DNA of 64,000 bases from Sinonovacula constricta (lineage: Eukaryota; Mollusca; Bivalvia; Cardiida; Solecurtidae). Below are positions 60,781 through 64,000 of the stretch, piece after piece. The notes beneath the pieces were generated by a model that saw only the letters and a list, made by a program, of their open reading frames with translations, had not been told where the DNA came from and ran no database searches. Made by a program: the position numbers and the translations under genes. The DNA lies in the NCBI GenBank assembly GCA_007844125.1, contig CM017564.1, positions 27,195,158-27,259,157 of the forward strand, written 5' to 3'. The first letter of the stretch is position 1; every line of letters begins with the position of its first letter.

Positions 60781-62362
60781 GGTGGGGGTGGGGTAACATC
60801 TTTTTTTTTAAATGGAAGCGTTTACGAGTATTTAAGTATTAAGAAATCACATCTTTCACTGAACTGTTATTTTATCCCTGCCAAATACCACGAAACACAA
60901 TAATAAAACCCTCATTGTTGAACTATTTCGATGATTCATAAGCTAGGCAACAAATTGTTTCAGATATTGGAAGGTAAGGGCAAGCTGACCTGGAAATTGA
61001 GGCGGGGTTTTCAGATACGAATCAACAGTCTACTAATTGACCGATTTCTCAATACAGCTATATGAGTACATTTGTCTTTGAAAATATTAGGCTACCACAG
61101 TTAAATGTGGTTTAAAATAAAACCACGATGTAGTTGTTTAATATTGTTTTTAGATATATATGAACAAAAAATGAAACAAATGTAAATTGTGTTACATATT
61201 GTGACCTTAAGTATTTTGGTGGTTCGGTTCTTCTACAAGCTTTTTCCATAAAACAGCTATCAATAAACTGTACTAATTAAAGCCTCACCAACGCCGTTTA
61301 TTTTTCAAAGCTACCTCTTGTGTTTAGTTTTTCTTATCAATCACTACTTTCGGTTTCGTAAACATGGCTAATGCTATTAATAAAACCGAATCATTAAATA
61401 AACAAGTTCATGTCATTCTTACCAGATGTCCAATGTTCATGAGCTGACGTAACGAACTTCTGTTGTTGTTGTTGTTTTTCTTTCTCTTTTTCACCAAATA
61501 AATACATATAGGACGCCCGACTTTCCCAATGCCGTGTTGCTAAATATATATTTGTAATTTGTGTGGATTTCTAATGCATTTTTATAAAATACATATTATG
61601 CAACATTTTTAGTTGTTTTACTCGACTAAGTATGTATTTTCTATTATTAAAAATTCAGTTCCTTGTACAAAAATATGTTCCAGAACAGAAGAAATAGCTA
61701 CCTAGGATTATCGGTCACCTCTAGAAACATTTATGTAGTTATAACTGTGAACCTTGTTACAACAGTCTTACCATTTGTGTGTCAGAAAGGCACACATTGT
61801 TGTAAGTTTTGAAAAAAAAAGAGTTCATTATACATGTATATTGTAGAAATTAAATACAGAAAATCAACTAAAGTGGCGGACGAATCGTAATTATCTAGCC
61901 ACGATGTGTTCATATAACACCTTTGTCATTTTCTGGAATTTCGAATTAACAACAATGTTTTCAGAACTGAGAAGCAAACATCGTGTTTACTATATGTTTT
62001 ATAATAATTGTGATGAAATAGAACTTTGATATTTTAAATGTCAGCACACAGAGAGATCACACCACATCTTCTATGCATCAAGTTCAGTTTCAACTTTAAA
62101 ATAAAACTTCTACTTTAATTAAGTTCTTATATGTTACAATACTGGTTGTTGCTTTTTTAATTTACAGCAAATTTTACGACAAAAAAAAAGGAAAGAGTTT
62201 CTGAACTAAAAGAGCTCATACGATTTAACATGTGTACGTGCTTCTACCATGTTTATAACGCACCCGTTTTCTTTTTTGTAACAGAAATTGTTAAGAATTA
62301 ATATTTTCATTCACTATAATATTATGCAAGAAAATATTTTAATTTAACCAAAAAATATACAT
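60781..62362. other. Intergenic, no gene recognised
   Basis: AT-rich sequence after the satellite. No coding frame or repeat that I can support. Confidence 0.5.
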
Positions 62363-62860
62363 TAAAGGTAGTATCAGACAGTTTGGGCCAATTTTTTTTC
62401 TCAAATAACCAAATAAACCATTGTTTGATGAAAAGGTCCTTCAATATGAGATTCATTAATGTCCTAGTTCTGTGTGAACAGTATAGCAAACATCTCCACT
62501 TCTCATTGCAAACAAGTATTTCCTATCCAAGCCACGCTGCAGAGATAACTATTTTTAAACTTAGAAAACCATGTGACCACTTAAATTATATAGTCATCCG
62601 TGTAATTCGCTCTGACGTCGATATATATTTTTAGCAGAGACCACTACCGAGCTTTTTATACAGTTCGAAAGAATGCACATTTAGAGCGATTTTGTCACTA
62701 TTAGTTATGTCTAACAATTCAGTTAATGTTCAAAATCGTATTAATTAAGACTTTAGTATAGGTGTAAACAAAATCTAAGCCCACATTCCCCAAAGCAGTG
62801 GTTTGATATTGTTACTCGTATTTGATAACTGGCAAACTGTTGGTTAGGCTACCGCCTGTA
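62363..62860 (+). mobile_element. TA-flanked MITE copy 2 (about 498 bp)
   Basis: Same family as 6362-6840. Shared blocks in order: TAAAGGTAGTATCAGACAG, GTATTTCCTATC, AGAAAACCATGTGACCA and GACGTCGAT. The right terminus (AAACTGTTGG...CCGCCTGTA) pairs more weakly with the left end, so this copy is more degraded. Confidence 0.72.
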
Positions 62861-63103
62861 AGTGAGCTTCGTGAGCATAAAGGGAGCTTAGTAGGTATTG
62901 CTAAATTATATTCAAATTACCTCCCTTATCGTATACCTGAAGGGCACTACGAATATAAAGGAAACATTTCGGGTAACTCGTAACGGTTTATTTTTTAATG
63001 GTAAGACATTGGCATGAATAAGTACATCACAAATAATCTGAATGAATGTATATCTTGAACAGACTAACATGATTATGACGACAGCTATATACAACAGTAT
63101 ACA

Positions 63104-63310
63104 TACATGTAAACTTTTTCTGAGGCCAAAGTGGGAGATTTTCACTGGCAAAGTGGTAGATTGGTTATTTTCATATAAACAAAGAAGCAAGTTATCTGTT
63201 TCCAACAAGCGAAATTTCTGAAAAAGTGTAAAACGTCCTTCATTTTCAAATAGTTTTGAAACCTCAATAGAAGGAGTCTCCCTCCAAAAGCGGGAGAGTT
63301 TCCACACATA
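63104..63310 (+). mobile_element. Dispersed repeat (copy 2), SINE-free
   Basis: Matches 12662-12736 joined to 13061-13200 without the SINE: TTTTCTGAGGCCAAAGTGGG, then TTTTCATATAAACA at the position of the insertion, then AAGTTATCTGTTTCCAA and AGAAGGAGTCTCCCTCC. The minus-strand open frame over it is incidental. Confidence 0.8.
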
Positions 63311-64000
63311 TATAATACAACTGCTTAATTAATTGACCATTGATTTACATAGTCTTATGTCAAAAGGGACTTGATTCGAGTTCATTTTGCAGGTTTCTGG
63401 GAATAAATACAAAAATAATGGTAGAGTAAAACTTGCATATATTTAACAAAGCATTGTAATGGTTAAAAGCAAAATACCACAAAACATAAAATAAAAATGT
63501 ATTTAATTTCTTTGTTTACTTTGTAATGTTCCAAAGTTGTTTTTAAGCTTCTTTACCAAAACATGTATTTACCAGATAAGCTGCTTAAAATTTTACAATA
63601 AATTCTGGCTTTGACACTGTTTTTATACAGTATTTTTGCCATTTATATACATGAAGAAACCGGAGTAGGTTTGATTATCATAGAACTATTTGAGGGACAC
63701 TTTGGAATTTCGATTTATTATTAGTTTGATAAATTGACCAGGTGTTTGTATACTGCCAAAGCCAATTGAAGAACCAGTAATATTTTTAAAAGAAATAATG
63801 GGTATAACAGCAAAGATACAAGATAAGATATAGAAGCCTGAAAAGCATGTTTAATAAGCAAGGTACATGGAATGGTTTGTTTTAGCTAAACTAACAAGTC
63901 CGATGTTTGGATAAAACGTGTTCTTTTGTAATGCAAACATGAAATTTTGCACAAATATAAATATAAAAAACCCATTGATAGCCGCATTAAAAAATGTAAA
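63311..64000. other. Intergenic, no gene recognised
   Basis: AT-rich sequence to the window end with no supported feature. Confidence 0.5.

Noticed and set aside
62383..63307. Open frames at 62383-62634 and 62912-63307
   Set aside because: They overlap the MITE copy and the dispersed repeat, whose other copies in the window lack these frames.

Overview
This is a eukaryotic, AT-rich animal window with one recognisable gene and an unusually heavy load of tandem repeats. The gene's protein sequence is clearly metazoan. The tRNA-headed SINEs and the intronic tandem-repeat elements resemble those of bivalve mollusc genomes. A bivalve is therefore my best guess, on family resemblance from memory and not on any search.

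Gene region (about 0.5-18.4 kb, + strand). Ten coding exons join without any frame conflict into a 1144-residue protein (ATG 2252, stop 17197-17199). I identify it as the orthologue of ATF7IP/MCAF1, the nuclear partner of the H3K9 methyltransferase SETDB1. It has a long acidic, disordered N-terminal half, a two-part basic nuclear localisation signal, a coiled coil, a SUMO-interaction motif (VIDLTDDEE) and the diagnostic C-terminal fibronectin type III domain with the block [14 protein letters not shown]. All nine introns are GT-AG. Several hold dispersed elements: a 165-bp tandem repeat (intron 1), SINEs (introns 2, 6 and 9), a TA-flanked MITE (intron 3) and a 2.1-kb element with terminal inverted repeats that encloses a 145-bp tandem array (intron 5).

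Repeat region (about 22.6-60.8 kb). Four large minisatellite/satellite domains, about 25 kb together, are separated by short non-coding stretches. (1) A 49-bp satellite (22.6-27.0 kb) grades into a related 45-bp satellite (27.0-28.9 kb). (2) A 32-bp AT-rich satellite lies at 34.0-36.7 kb. (3) A 38-bp satellite (38.2-41.1 kb) changes into a 57-bp satellite (41.1-42.6 kb); both look like multiples of one 19-bp ancestral unit. (4) A 35-bp satellite of about 340 copies (48.7-60.7 kb) has four successive sequence zones. Each family shows higher-order repeats (882, 1100, 770, 140 and 64 bp), which point to recent unequal exchange. Between them are ATT and CA microsatellites, a 79-bp and a 17-bp minisatellite, a hAT-like MITE and a SINE embedded in CA repeats.

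The right flank (60.8-64.0 kb) has no recognisable gene. It carries second copies of the intron-3 MITE and of the dispersed repeat that hosts the intron-6 SINE. The latter copy is a natural empty site for that SINE. Most long open frames in the repeat region come from stop-free tandem monomers and are not genes. I found no CRISPR array, rRNA gene or functional tRNA gene.
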